From assembly GCA_946415315.1 (NCBI GenBank), contig CAMKRZ010000002.1, positions 209,598 through 273,597 of the forward strand: DNA of 64,000 bases, given 5' to 3'. The DNA is from an uncultured Lachnoclostridium sp. Its GTDB lineage: Bacteria > Bacillota > Clostridia > Lachnospirales > Lachnospiraceae. Every line of letters begins with the position of its first letter. Positions within the stretch are counted from its first letter, which is position 1. The notes beneath the pieces were generated by a model. It was not told the origin of the DNA, did not search any database, and saw only the letters and a program-made list of their open reading frames with translations. Shown piece after piece: positions 42,863 through 51,080 of the stretch. Both the position numbers and the translations under genes were made by a program.

Positions 42863-42911
42863 TTCTTCGCATCTTCGAACTTCGGCTCTCTCTCTCCTTT
42901 CCCCTCGTGTT

Positions 42912-44414
42912 TTACGGATTCTCAGACTCGTCCTCCCAATATTCGTACTCTGTCACTTCGACGGTTCCGTCCCAGGCATCTTCTTTCTTCCTGGAAATCC
43001 GCCCCTGCTGATCAAACTCAACCATGTTCGAGAATTCTGTTTTCGCCGTGATCAGGCGGCCGTCTGAATCGAAAGTTCCGAAACTATACTCGAGTTTCTC
43101 CCCGTCCGTCGTTTCTACTTCAAGGAACCGGTACCACTTCTCCGCCCCGTATTCGTTCGTCATGCACACTTCGTATTGTTCCTCCACCCGGGTGTTGAAA
43201 CTGTAATTATCGCTTCCGTCCGAATGGTAGGTTGCGGTATTACACCTGACCTTTCCGGAAACGCCGGGGTAATCGATCAGCCTGCTATGTTCTTCATACG
43301 ATACATTTCCGTAAGTGTAGGTATCCGTACACTCCCCATCCTCGTCGTAACAGATCTCGTATCCTTTCTTCATCGTCTGCGTTTGTTCGTTCCAGGATTC
43401 CATCTTTACCGTGGCTGTTTTTCCGTTCTTATGATACGTGCGATATTTCGCATCGCCGACTGTCACATTCCCGTTCTCATCATACCACAGGTCCAGGAGA
43501 TACGTCTCAAGCCCATCCTTGTCGTAAACACGTTCTATCAGTTGGCAAAGTGACGTGCCTTTCTCACTGTTATGATCGTATCGCTTTGTTACTGCATGCG
43601 CTCCTTCGGCATCATACGTAACGGAAGTTTCGTACAGAAGATACTGCGGTGTTTCATCATAAATGTTATAGGAGACGCAGCGACCGGACGAATCGTATTG
43701 CTTAACGCCGAATCGGGATTTCCCACCGCTGGTCAAATACTTCCAGGTCCCTGTGTTTGTCCCCGGATCGTACGTCTCTTCATACCTCCCCTTATAGTTT
43801 TCGAGAAATCCGGAGATCACAATGTCCTCTTCGCCCATTTCAAACGAAACCACTACGCTCCCGTCTTCCGTAACCGTCTTAATCGTTTTCAGACGATCCG
43901 AATCTTCGAAATACGAGTATTCCGTCTTCAATTCCGTCACATTCTTGTTTGGAAAAACTGAGAAGTCCAGATGCAGAAACTGTTTCTTTATGGGTCGAAG
44001 AACTTCCGACGGAATATGCAAGTCCGTGATCAGTTCCTCGTCCGGATTCTCGTTTTTCTGGCATTCCGAAATGAGTCGTCCGTCCCGGTCATATTCATAG
44101 GAATACGTCGGATAATTCTGCTCCCATATAACCTGCTTCAACAGATGCTCTCCGGAATCATCGAAGTACGATTTCGTCAGTTCGTCCACATTACCGTCGT
44201 CATCATATCTCGTTATCGTTTTCTCCGTTCCCCGATCCTCGTATTCCTTAATCAGTCTTCGCTCTTTCGTGACAACCCCGTCCTCCGTCACGGTCATGTA
44301 GACACGAACCCCGTGTTTCTTTCCGGTGTTTTTTTCCGTTCCGCCCCTGCCGCAGGCAGTCGACACCGCGGTGATCACGATCACCAGTACAATTGCGATC
44401 ATTTTCCGATGCAT
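42912..44414 (-). CDS. Lipoprotein of the YD-like paralogous family, copy 1
   Basis: Starting at the ATG at 44414 (GGGGG spaced six bases), the 500-residue product has a lipoprotein signal ending VSTACGRGG. The body consists of short beta units of the form YDxDGRL or FDSDGRL, such as YEYDRDGRLIS, CYDEDGECTD and FDQQGRISR, resembling RHS/YwqK-type repeats. It ends with DGTVEVTEYEYWEDE. It is clearly homologous to the products of 45676-47340 and 47410-48990. It should be anchored outside the membrane; its function is unknown. No toxin or immunity motif was found. Confidence 0.75.
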   Translation of the reverse strand: MHRKMIAIVLVIVITAVSTACGRGGTEKNTGKKHGVRVYMTVTEDGVVTKERRLIKEYEDRGTEKTITRYDDDGNVDELTKSYFDDSGEHLLKQVIWEQNYPTYSYEYDRDGRLISECQKNENPDEELITDLHIPSEVLRPIKKQFLHLDFSVFPNKNVTELKTEYSYFEDSDRLKTIKTVTEDGSVVVSFEMGEEDIVISGFLENYKGRYEETYDPGTNTGTWKYLTSGGKSRFGVKQYDSSGRCVSYNIYDETPQYLLYETSVTYDAEGAHAVTKRYDHNSEKGTSLCQLIERVYDKDGLETYLLDLWYDENGNVTVGDAKYRTYHKNGKTATVKMESWNEQTQTMKKGYEICYDEDGECTDTYTYGNVSYEEHSRLIDYPGVSGKVRCNTATYHSDGSDNYSFNTRVEEQYEVCMTNEYGAEKWYRFLEVETTDGEKLEYSFGTFDSDGRLITAKTEFSNMVEFDQQGRISRKKEDAWDGTVEVTEYEYWEDESENP

Positions 44415-44436
44415 ACTCATCCCCCATACTGTGATA

Positions 44437-45651
44437 TCATATGTCTCCGCACTTTCTGCGAAGGATCCGATCTGCCTTCTGTTTTCTCGCCCGCTCCTCC
44501 GCTGATTCGATTTCCTCATTCAGGTGCTTTCGAAAAATCTTCTCCGGTTTCTCCGCGTCATGCGATTCATCCACATCGTTGCAGGAATCAAAAATGTTGA
44601 TATTGGCACGAAAATCCCAGATCGTACCGCTGGAATCACCGACATCCGTTGAATTTTACGAACGGAACGGCTCCTACCATCTTCCCCGTCTGTCCGTTGA
44701 CCAGGATCGTCCTGGGAACACCGCCGGACCGTGTGGTGAGAAGCCACGCCGGAAGCAACGCATACCGCGGATTCAGAACTTTGCCGATCGGATCGCTCGA
44801 ATACAGTGTCGCATTCCTGCGTTCTTTTTTGCTCTTCACATCCTGCTCAATATACTCGTCAAACAGACCTGCCGCACGCTGCAGAGCTGCATCTTCCACT
44901 TGTTCCGCCTTGATGTCACGACGGTTCGAGTAAAAACCCGACAGGTATGCCGCATCGAACGGTTTCAGTTCGTCCATCTCATATGGTTCGAGCCTCTGAG
45001 AGGAACTGTCCGGCACATGCACGGACGCATCAAGAGTCATGTCAAGGACGTGCAGTCTGCGCTGCGGCATGCATGTTTTGTTACTGTGCGGTATTCGTTT
45101 TTATTTTTCTCATACTTCCAGTACTGCGTATCTCCGTAATACACATCGAAGAGCCAGTACGGAATGTAGATTCCTCTCAGACACTCCGTCTCGAAGTTTT
45201 TGAGCTCACGCGTGACAAAGAAACTCTTCGAAAGCCTGGTGCGGATTGTCTTCTCCGCATCTTCTTTCGTCACCTTAAACGGTATGATATAGTCCGGTTT
45301 CAGCCATCCTTCCAACCGGTCGGTCACCACGGCCGCCTGTCCGCAGAACGCGCAAAATGAGGACATCTCGACATCACTGAACGCAAGCTTCGCTCCGCAG
45401 GAACTGCAGTGCATAATATTCATTGCGATTGTCTCATACTCATCGCTGTCGATTTCCTCCGCCTCAGGGTCGGCGTTTTCCTTCTCCGCCGATTCCTTCA
45501 TCTTACGGATCATCTCTGCCAGACTCAACTTCGATTCGTTCATCTCCTGCACAGTGAACGATTCATCACAGAATTTGCAGATCAGGTCCTGCGTATCCGG
45601 GTCGAACACCAGCGCTCCCCCGCATTTCGGGCATGAATAGGTTTTTGCCAT
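44437..45651 (-). pseudogene. Broken zinc-ribbon membrane protein gene
   Basis: Frame one (45651 to 45037) encodes a good N-terminal half: CPKCG...CKFC and CSSCG...CAFCG zinc ribbons, then RGIYIPYWLFDVYY. Homology to the intact 49363-50595 gene continues in a second frame from about 45060 (RLEPYEMDELKPFDAAYLSG to TGKMVGAVPFV), ending at 44636. A third frame then gives VGDSSGTIWDF...KADRI down to 44437, echoing the end of the small protein at 49058-49363 (IGDFSGTCDDF...LQRI). So one frameshift and an internal deletion fused the remains of a zinc-ribbon gene and its small partner. A sequencing error could explain the first shift but not the loss of the membrane segments. Confidence 0.75.
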
Positions 45652-45675
45652 ATCGTTCCGTCCCCCTCACTGTTG

Positions 45676-47340
45676 TCATTTGACTGTACTGTCCGCTGCT
45701 TCATCTTCCCAGTACTCGTAGAAATACTCCCATTCACTACTCCAAGCGCTATCAAAGCTGTGCACAAGGCGTCCCTGCTCATCAAACTCGGCAAATTTTG
45801 TTCCGGAGTCATAAATATATACCTTGCGCAAACGGCCCTCCGAGTCGAACGATGCATCCAGATCGTCTTCCGTGGTCTTATCGTTCCAATCCGTCACAAC
45901 AATCCGAAAAACAAACCACTCGTCACCGTATGGACTGTATGTCAAACCGTCTCCGACGTCCGGCAGTTTCATGCGCACCTCATACCGTTCTGAAATCTTG
46001 TCTTCGCTTTCTTCATCATAGGAAATCCATCTTCTGCACTTGACCTCACCGGAAACACCGGGCAATTCCGGTTTTGTCACTGTGATTTCGCTTGTCAATT
46101 GTCCTTCATCATATGTCCGCCATGCAGTTATTGCACCGTTTTCGTCATACTCATAGTCCGCGGAGATGTTCCAATCCGACTCATAACTGTAGCGTTCCCT
46201 GACAAACTCTGACGCTTTTTCACCGTTCTCATGGTACGTGTATGTGCTCTCCCTCTCGTACGCGAGAATGCCGCCTTCATCGAAACCTCTTCTCACGGAT
46301 TGTAACACTCTGCCTTCCGGATCATGTGTATCCGTTTCTTCCGATGAGCATATTCCCGATCTGTCAAATTCTCTGGTCGTTGAGACCATGCCGTGCGACT
46401 CATATGAATAAACGGTTTCTTCCGACAAACGCATACGAACTTTGATATCGTAATCATCAATATATTCTTCCGGTTTATACGTTGCGGATCGCAGGATTCT
46501 GCCGGATTTATCATATTCTCTCGTTCCGTACATATCCACGACCCAATCCCAGCCGTTTTCGAAATAATCATCATCGTACGTGATGGACCAGGTATAGTGA
46601 TTCCACGTGCCCGTTCTTGTATCGGGATTGTACGTTTCCTCAAGGCGCCAGGTATCCTGTTGAAATCGCTTGGAAAGGATAATATCACCGTCCCCAAGTT
46701 CCACCACCGCGATCACATTGCCGGTATCCGTGACCGACTTCAAACCCGCAAGCTTATCGGTATCGCCCTTATAGGTATACTCTGTGATAAGTTCCTTTAC
46801 ATTATCGCCGGCACTGAAATCGTAGTAATCGTCACCCAACAAAAATTCCCGATAATCAAAAGGAATCCCCGGTTTATACTGATCTTCAGTATATTCATGC
46901 TCCTGTTTCTCCGAGTATCGAATCTTGCGGCCTGCCATGTCATACTCCACTGCACTTGTAACAGAACGTGAATCTGCGCGCCAGTTAACCTTCTTCAGCA
47001 GGATCTCACCCTCGTCGTCGTAGTACCACCGGGTTATTCCCGCCAACTCGTTGTCGCTGTCTTCGTCGTCGCTGTCATCGTTGTACTCTTTCAAGGTTGC
47101 TTCCGTGACAAGGTCCTCATACTCTTCCAGCAGAATCCTGTTCTTGGGATCGGAAGGGTCTTCCGTTTTGTAATAGCGGAATCCGGAAGGCTGCCGCTTC
47201 TTCTTAGGCTCTTGTTGCTCATTCTGCTCTTGTTGCTCTTTCTCCTTCTCCCTTGTTGAATTCTTGTTTCCGCCGCTGCAGGCGGTAAGGCCTGCTGCAA
47301 GCACAAATGCCAACACCACAGCCATGATTTTCTTACACAT
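45676..47340 (-). CDS. Lipoprotein of the YD-like paralogous family, copy 2
   Basis: The 554-residue protein starts at the ATG at 47340, behind GGGGAAACT. The signal ends LAAGLTACSGG. A charged Glu/Lys/Gln linker (residues ~25-50) leads into YD-type units: WYYDDEGEILLKKVNW, VEYDMAGRKIRYS, FDEQGRLVHSFD. It shares the WYYDD-GE-LLK core and the C-terminal EYxYWED with its two neighbours. It lies 24 bases upstream of the broken zinc-ribbon gene. It is extracytoplasmic, with unknown function. Confidence 0.77.
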   Translation of the reverse strand: MCKKIMAVVLAFVLAAGLTACSGGNKNSTREKEKEQQEQNEQQEPKKKRQPSGFRYYKTEDPSDPKNRILLEEYEDLVTEATLKEYNDDSDDEDSDNELAGITRWYYDDEGEILLKKVNWRADSRSVTSAVEYDMAGRKIRYSEKQEHEYTEDQYKPGIPFDYREFLLGDDYYDFSAGDNVKELITEYTYKGDTDKLAGLKSVTDTGNVIAVVELGDGDIILSKRFQQDTWRLEETYNPDTRTGTWNHYTWSITYDDDYFENGWDWVVDMYGTREYDKSGRILRSATYKPEEYIDDYDIKVRMRLSEETVYSYESHGMVSTTREFDRSGICSSEETDTHDPEGRVLQSVRRGFDEGGILAYERESTYTYHENGEKASEFVRERYSYESDWNISADYEYDENGAITAWRTYDEGQLTSEITVTKPELPGVSGEVKCRRWISYDEESEDKISERYEVRMKLPDVGDGLTYSPYGDEWFVFRIVVTDWNDKTTEDDLDASFDSEGRLRKVYIYDSGTKFAEFDEQGRLVHSFDSAWSSEWEYFYEYWEDEAADSTVK

Positions 47341-47409
47341 AGTTTCCCCTGTATCTCCTGTCGACGTTGTCAATTCACCATCTGCTCAAAAGTACGTTCT
47401 CATCCCCGG

Positions 47410-48990
47410 TTACTTCGCTTCCGGTTTCTTACCTTCCCAGTATTCGTATTCGAACACGTTCACAGCCGTATAGGCATCATTTTTGTACGTCACTATTTCA
47501 CGGACGATCCGTCCCTGATCGTCATATTCTAATTCGAAAAGAGCTCCATCTTGCATTTCCGCCTCGATCAGGCGGCCTTTCTCGTCAAACTTCGAACGAT
47601 AGTGTTCTTCTGTCGTCCCGTCAGCCCGGACGATAGAAAGGCTGTAAATGATCCAGTCCTCCTCGTTGCCTAGTTTGGCTTTCACATACAGAGCCGTTTC
47701 AGCACTGGTGACCTCTCCGCTGTTGCTGTCATAATATGTCTGGTTAACCTGCTTTATTGTTCCTGCGATCCCCTGCTTCTCAAGATACTCTGTCTTTTGT
47801 TCTAACACCAGCTCGCCGTTACGATAGTACCTCTCATTCAGCAGAGTCCCGTCTTCCTCGTACTCACGATACTGGTACGGAGTTATCCTGCCTTTATTTC
47901 CTTCCCATTGTTCAACATTTTCCACTGCCACCGTTCCATTGTCGTGGTATGATATGGTTTTCACCTCATCCGGCCTGAGCTCGCCTTCAAGCAGAAATGT
48001 CTCTTCTTTCACCATCCTGTCTTCGGAGTCAAACTGCAAAACACTCTCACTGTACACTGTTTCGCCGCCGAAGAAGAATTGTATCGTGGCAGTCCTGCCG
48101 GATGAATCATGCGTAAAATGCGCCTCCTCCGACAGACCTCGTTCCCCGTCGGAATCGTGATCATATCTCACATAGTGTACACAACGCCCTGTTTCGTCAA
48201 ATTCCTTCTCCCCGTCGTAACGCAATGTCAAAGGCGCGTCTTCTCCATTCGTCCAGCTATCGTCGTAATACTTCCAGACCGACTTGTTATTCTGCGCGTC
48301 AAATGTTTCCTCATACCGACACGTTCCGTAGTCAAACGCGGCAGAGCGGATAATATCCCCGTCCCCCCGCTCCAGGGACGCGATCACGTTGCCGTTCTCC
48401 GAAACCGACTTCATGGAGACAATTCTTTGGGAATCATCCTGATACGTATACTCCGTCCGGATCTCCTTCACGTTACCCTTCACTTCGCGATACAGTATTG
48501 TATACTTCAACCAGTTATCTTCTTCGCCGAGAATCCCCATGATCACCATGTATTCCTCGGGCAATCCGGGATGTCCCGTTAAGTCGCCGTCACTGTACTC
48601 GCTCTCCTGTTTTACCGAGTACCGTATCAGCCTTCCCGAAAAGTCATACTCACAGGATTCCGTCAGCTCGGACATCGTCTCGTCCCACTTGACACTCTTC
48701 AGCAGAACTTCTCCGTCATCATCGTAATACCACTTGTAAATGTACTCCGGTTTCTTCTCATCCACATTACGCTCATACTGTATATACGACTTTTCCGTTA
48801 CCAGATCATCAAACTCCTGGTACAGAATTCTACTGCCGATGATGTTCCCGCTCCCGTCCTGTTGGGAAAGATACACCCGATACCCGTGCGGTGTTCCCGG
48901 ATTCTTCTCGGGATTCTTCCCCTTTCCGCAGGCCGTCATGGCAACAATCAACGTAAGGGCAATCAAAACAGCAACAATCTTCCTGATCAT
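47410..48990 (-). CDS. Lipoprotein of the YD-like paralogous family, copy 3
   Basis: The 526-residue protein starts at the ATG at 48990 after AAGGAGAACC. The lipoprotein signal ends LIVAMTACGKG. YD-type units include WYYDDDGEVLLKSVKW, CEYDFSGRLIRYS, FDEKGRLIEAE and YDDQGRIVREIV, and it ends VNVFEYEYWEGKK. It is 67 bases downstream of the small membrane protein coupled to the intact zinc-ribbon gene. It is thus the copy in the most complete module and probably the functional reference for the family. Confidence 0.77.
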   Translation of the reverse strand: MIRKIVAVLIALTLIVAMTACGKGKNPEKNPGTPHGYRVYLSQQDGSGNIIGSRILYQEFDDLVTEKSYIQYERNVDEKKPEYIYKWYYDDDGEVLLKSVKWDETMSELTESCEYDFSGRLIRYSVKQESEYSDGDLTGHPGLPEEYMVIMGILGEEDNWLKYTILYREVKGNVKEIRTEYTYQDDSQRIVSMKSVSENGNVIASLERGDGDIIRSAAFDYGTCRYEETFDAQNNKSVWKYYDDSWTNGEDAPLTLRYDGEKEFDETGRCVHYVRYDHDSDGERGLSEEAHFTHDSSGRTATIQFFFGGETVYSESVLQFDSEDRMVKEETFLLEGELRPDEVKTISYHDNGTVAVENVEQWEGNKGRITPYQYREYEEDGTLLNERYYRNGELVLEQKTEYLEKQGIAGTIKQVNQTYYDSNSGEVTSAETALYVKAKLGNEEDWIIYSLSIVRADGTTEEHYRSKFDEKGRLIEAEMQDGALFELEYDDQGRIVREIVTYKNDAYTAVNVFEYEYWEGKKPEAK

Positions 48991-49057
48991 ATTGTGGTTC
49001 TCCTTGCTTCGCCAACCGGCGTTATTTTTTCGCGGTATCATTCGTTCACGAAACGTG

Positions 49058-49363
49058 TCATTTCGTGTCAGTCGCTCCCGCCTGAATCCTCTGCAGTCTC
49101 TGTTTCTTCATGCGGTTAAGCGATATGTCCCGGCTATGTTCCAACGCTTTATAAGAACTTAAAAAGTAATCACGGGACTTCTTCTTACTGATCCTGTCCT
49201 TCTTAACATACGTTTTGATCCCGCAGCCGAAGTCGTCACATGTTCCCGAAAAATCACCGATATTATTGGATCTCATAATAAGAGCAACAGTAATCCTCAG
49301 GGCAAATCCGAGTCCGAGGGAAACTCCGAGAAGGATTCCGGAGATCAGACAAAACTCATACAT
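49058..49363 (-). CDS. Small one-helix membrane protein coupled to the zinc-ribbon gene
   Basis: The 101-residue product begins at the ATG at 49363 inside TAATG, overlapping the zinc-ribbon stop by one base. An N-terminal hydrophobic helix (LISGILLGVSLGLGFALRITVALIM, split here as one segment, residues 6-28) is followed by a basic, helical tail (KKDRISKKKSRDYFLSSY). A fragment similar to its tail survives in the broken copy at 44437. The function is unknown, but the coupling implies it works with the zinc-ribbon protein. Confidence 0.65.
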   Translation of the reverse strand: MYEFCLISGILLGVSLGLGFALRITVALIMRSNNIGDFSGTCDDFGCGIKTYVKKDRISKKKSRDYFLSSYKALEHSRDISLNRMKKQRLQRIQAGATDTK

Positions 49364-50595
49364 TACCGATCCTGCCTTTCTTTGACAAAACGATTTGTGG
49401 AATTCGCGCATGTCAGGCCGATGCTTTTTTTCATATGGCGATACCGTTTGATCGAGGTGACCCAGGTCCAGCCGAACAATGCGATGATCCCAACAAAATA
49501 ATACCCTACAACACGTCCCAGACTGTTTCCGCCTGATCTTTCGCTGTGCGTCAACGTGTAAGCGAAAATATAGTGTACATAGTAAAACAGCACCGACAAC
49601 AATGTGCAAAATACAGCAGACAGCACAGTAAACAAAGCGATTGCCTTTGTTTTGACAAACGGTACGGCGCCGACCATTTTCCCCGTCTGACCGTTCACCA
49701 GGATCGTATATGGTCTATCCTCGTAGCGGAAGGTCAGGAACCATACCGGAAGCAATGCGTACTCCGAACCGACAACATCCGTCTTAGGATTGGAATTGAT
49801 CTTCGCTTTCCTATTGCCGGGGATTTTTTCTTTGATCTCCTTATTGTACATATTCCGCACACGCGCCTGCGCCATCGTTTTCGCCCTCTTCAGTCCGACG
49901 TCAAACCGGTCCGAATAGAAGCCGGAAAGATACGCTGCATCAAACTTCTTCAGTTTGCTTGTATCGTAAGGCTCCAGGCGCATCGAGTACTCATCGTTGA
50001 ACCGCTCCGACGCTTCCATCGTCAACCGGCGGAACGAGCAGTCCGCTGCCCGGTAACTGTAAAATTCTTGTTTTCCTTCAAAGTACTGCCACAGCTGTTC
50101 ATCCGAATGATACATATCAAACAACCAGTACGGAATGTAGATGCCTCTGAGTCTCTCCGTCTTGAACTGCTTGATCCCTTCCGGAACAAAGAATCCCTTG
50201 CTCAGGTGCCTGCGGATCGTCTTCTCCGCGCTCTCCTTCGTAACCTGAAACGGTACGATATACTCCGGTTCCAGATAGTCCCTCAATCGGTCTGTGACAA
50301 CCGTTGCCTGTCCGCAGTATGCGCAGAAGGAAGAGGTCTCCATGCGGTTGACCATTAATTCCGCGCCACACGAACAGCACTGCAGAACTGTCATCGGGAT
50401 AACCGCTCTCTCTCTCCGGCCGTCCCTCACGCTTTCATCCATCGGTTCCGCTGATCCCGTGTCCGACACCGCGAACCGTCTTTTCTGTTCTTCCACGGTG
50501 TACATTTCACCGCAGTACGGACACACCAGCTTCTTCACGGACGGATCATACTCTACCGTTGATCCGCAACCCGGGCACTGATAATGTCTTGTCAT
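49363..50595 (-). CDS. TFIIB-type zinc-ribbon membrane protein
   Basis: The 410-residue protein opens with two zinc ribbons: CPGCG...CPYCG (residues 7-29) and CCSCG...CAYCG (about 72-92). A beta-rich middle domain carries YIVPFQVTKESAEKTI, RGIYIPYWLFDMY and DAAYLSGFYSDR, followed by TILVNGQTGKMVGAVPFV. Two C-terminal membrane helices lie near residues 317-340 and 355-378. This architecture is widespread in Clostridia and often annotated only as zinc-ribbon protein; no function is established. A strong promoter (50670-50698) and AAGGAGGAAAC precede it, so it heads the cluster. Confidence 0.82.
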   Translation of the reverse strand: MTRHYQCPGCGSTVEYDPSVKKLVCPYCGEMYTVEEQKRRFAVSDTGSAEPMDESVRDGRRERAVIPMTVLQCCSCGAELMVNRMETSSFCAYCGQATVVTDRLRDYLEPEYIVPFQVTKESAEKTIRRHLSKGFFVPEGIKQFKTERLRGIYIPYWLFDMYHSDEQLWQYFEGKQEFYSYRAADCSFRRLTMEASERFNDEYSMRLEPYDTSKLKKFDAAYLSGFYSDRFDVGLKRAKTMAQARVRNMYNKEIKEKIPGNRKAKINSNPKTDVVGSEYALLPVWFLTFRYEDRPYTILVNGQTGKMVGAVPFVKTKAIALFTVLSAVFCTLLSVLFYYVHYIFAYTLTHSERSGGNSLGRVVGYYFVGIIALFGWTWVTSIKRYRHMKKSIGLTCANSTNRFVKERQDR

Positions 50596-50669
50596 TGTTT
50601 CCTCCTTAATAAAGGGTAATCTTACGCGACCATCGCGTCAAGTGTTAAATATTATTTACCATTTGGGCT

Positions 50670-50698
50670 ATTATATCATTGCTGTTTTCCGTTTTCAA
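50670..50698 (-). promoter_or_regulatory. Promoter of the zinc-ribbon/lipoprotein cluster
   Basis: On the minus strand TTGAAA, exactly 17 bases and a perfect TATAAT precede the start at 50595. Confidence 0.7.
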
Positions 50699-50743
50699 GA
50701 GAAATCGGTGTGATTTTTCAACTTTTTCGTGCAAAATGTCCTC

Positions 50744-50773
50744 TTGACTGACTCCTATATATTGTGGTATGCT
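50744..50773 (+). promoter_or_regulatory. Promoter of pflB
   Basis: TTGACT (50744-50749), an 18-base spacer and TATGCT (50768-50773) with an extended TGG element are followed within 25 bases by the riboswitch. It drives pflB-pflA. Confidence 0.65.
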
Positions 50774-50796
50774 GAGCGCAAGTGAAGAACATTTAG

Positions 50797-50926
50797 CCTC
50801 TGACGGTTCATGTGGAACTAACCACAGTGAGGTTAAATGCGAGGGACGACCGCATTTCCCTATATCGGCACATGATCTTGCCGGACATTCTTGCGGTTGT
50901 CGTAAAGCCGACCGTCTGGGCAACAG
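50797..50926 (+). ncRNA. ZTP/ZMP riboswitch (pfl motif) upstream of pflB
   Basis: The hairpin GTGGAACTAACCAC (50812-50825), the following purine-rich segment and the distant GCCGACCGTCTGGGCA (50907-50922) match the two conserved halves of the pfl RNA motif, which binds the purine intermediates ZTP/ZMP. These accumulate when 10-formyl-tetrahydrofolate is short. PFL makes formate for that cofactor, so ligand binding should raise pfl expression. The terminator arm that starts inside GGGCAACAG gives a direct switching mechanism. Assignment is from remembered consensus, not a covariance-model search. Confidence 0.8.
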
Positions 50927-50951
50927 TTTCAAAACGCTGTTGCTCTTTTTG
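50917..50951 (+). terminator. Riboswitch-controlled terminator before pflB
   Basis: GGGCAACAG (50918-50926) pairs with CTGTTGCTC (50937-50945), allowing one G-U pair, and is followed by TTTTT. Its left arm overlaps the conserved 3' end of the ZTP aptamer, so aptamer folding and termination are mutually exclusive. Confidence 0.75.
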
Positions 50952-51080
50952 TTTTCTGAAACAATGCACTAACGCGGTAAAGCGCCGAACAGGCTGTGAC
51001 CGCCGCACGTATCATACATCACTATACCACATGCATTCCTGCTGTCCGGTGACGCGGCAGGGATCCACAAGGAGGAAACC

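Larger units (their letters stand above)
50596..51080. other. Divergent control region between the zinc-ribbon gene and pflB
   Basis: These 485 bases contain back-to-back promoters, the ZTP-type riboswitch and its terminator, and about 130 further bases of leader before pflB in which I see no structure I can name. Near the zinc-ribbon start a short dyad ACGCGA-CCA-TCGCGT (50624-50638) may be an operator. Confidence 0.55.

Noticed and set aside
42912..48990. YD-type lipoproteins as RHS or polymorphic toxins
   Set aside because: All three keep a lipoprotein signal and a conserved C-terminus; there is no variable toxin tip or immunity gene.
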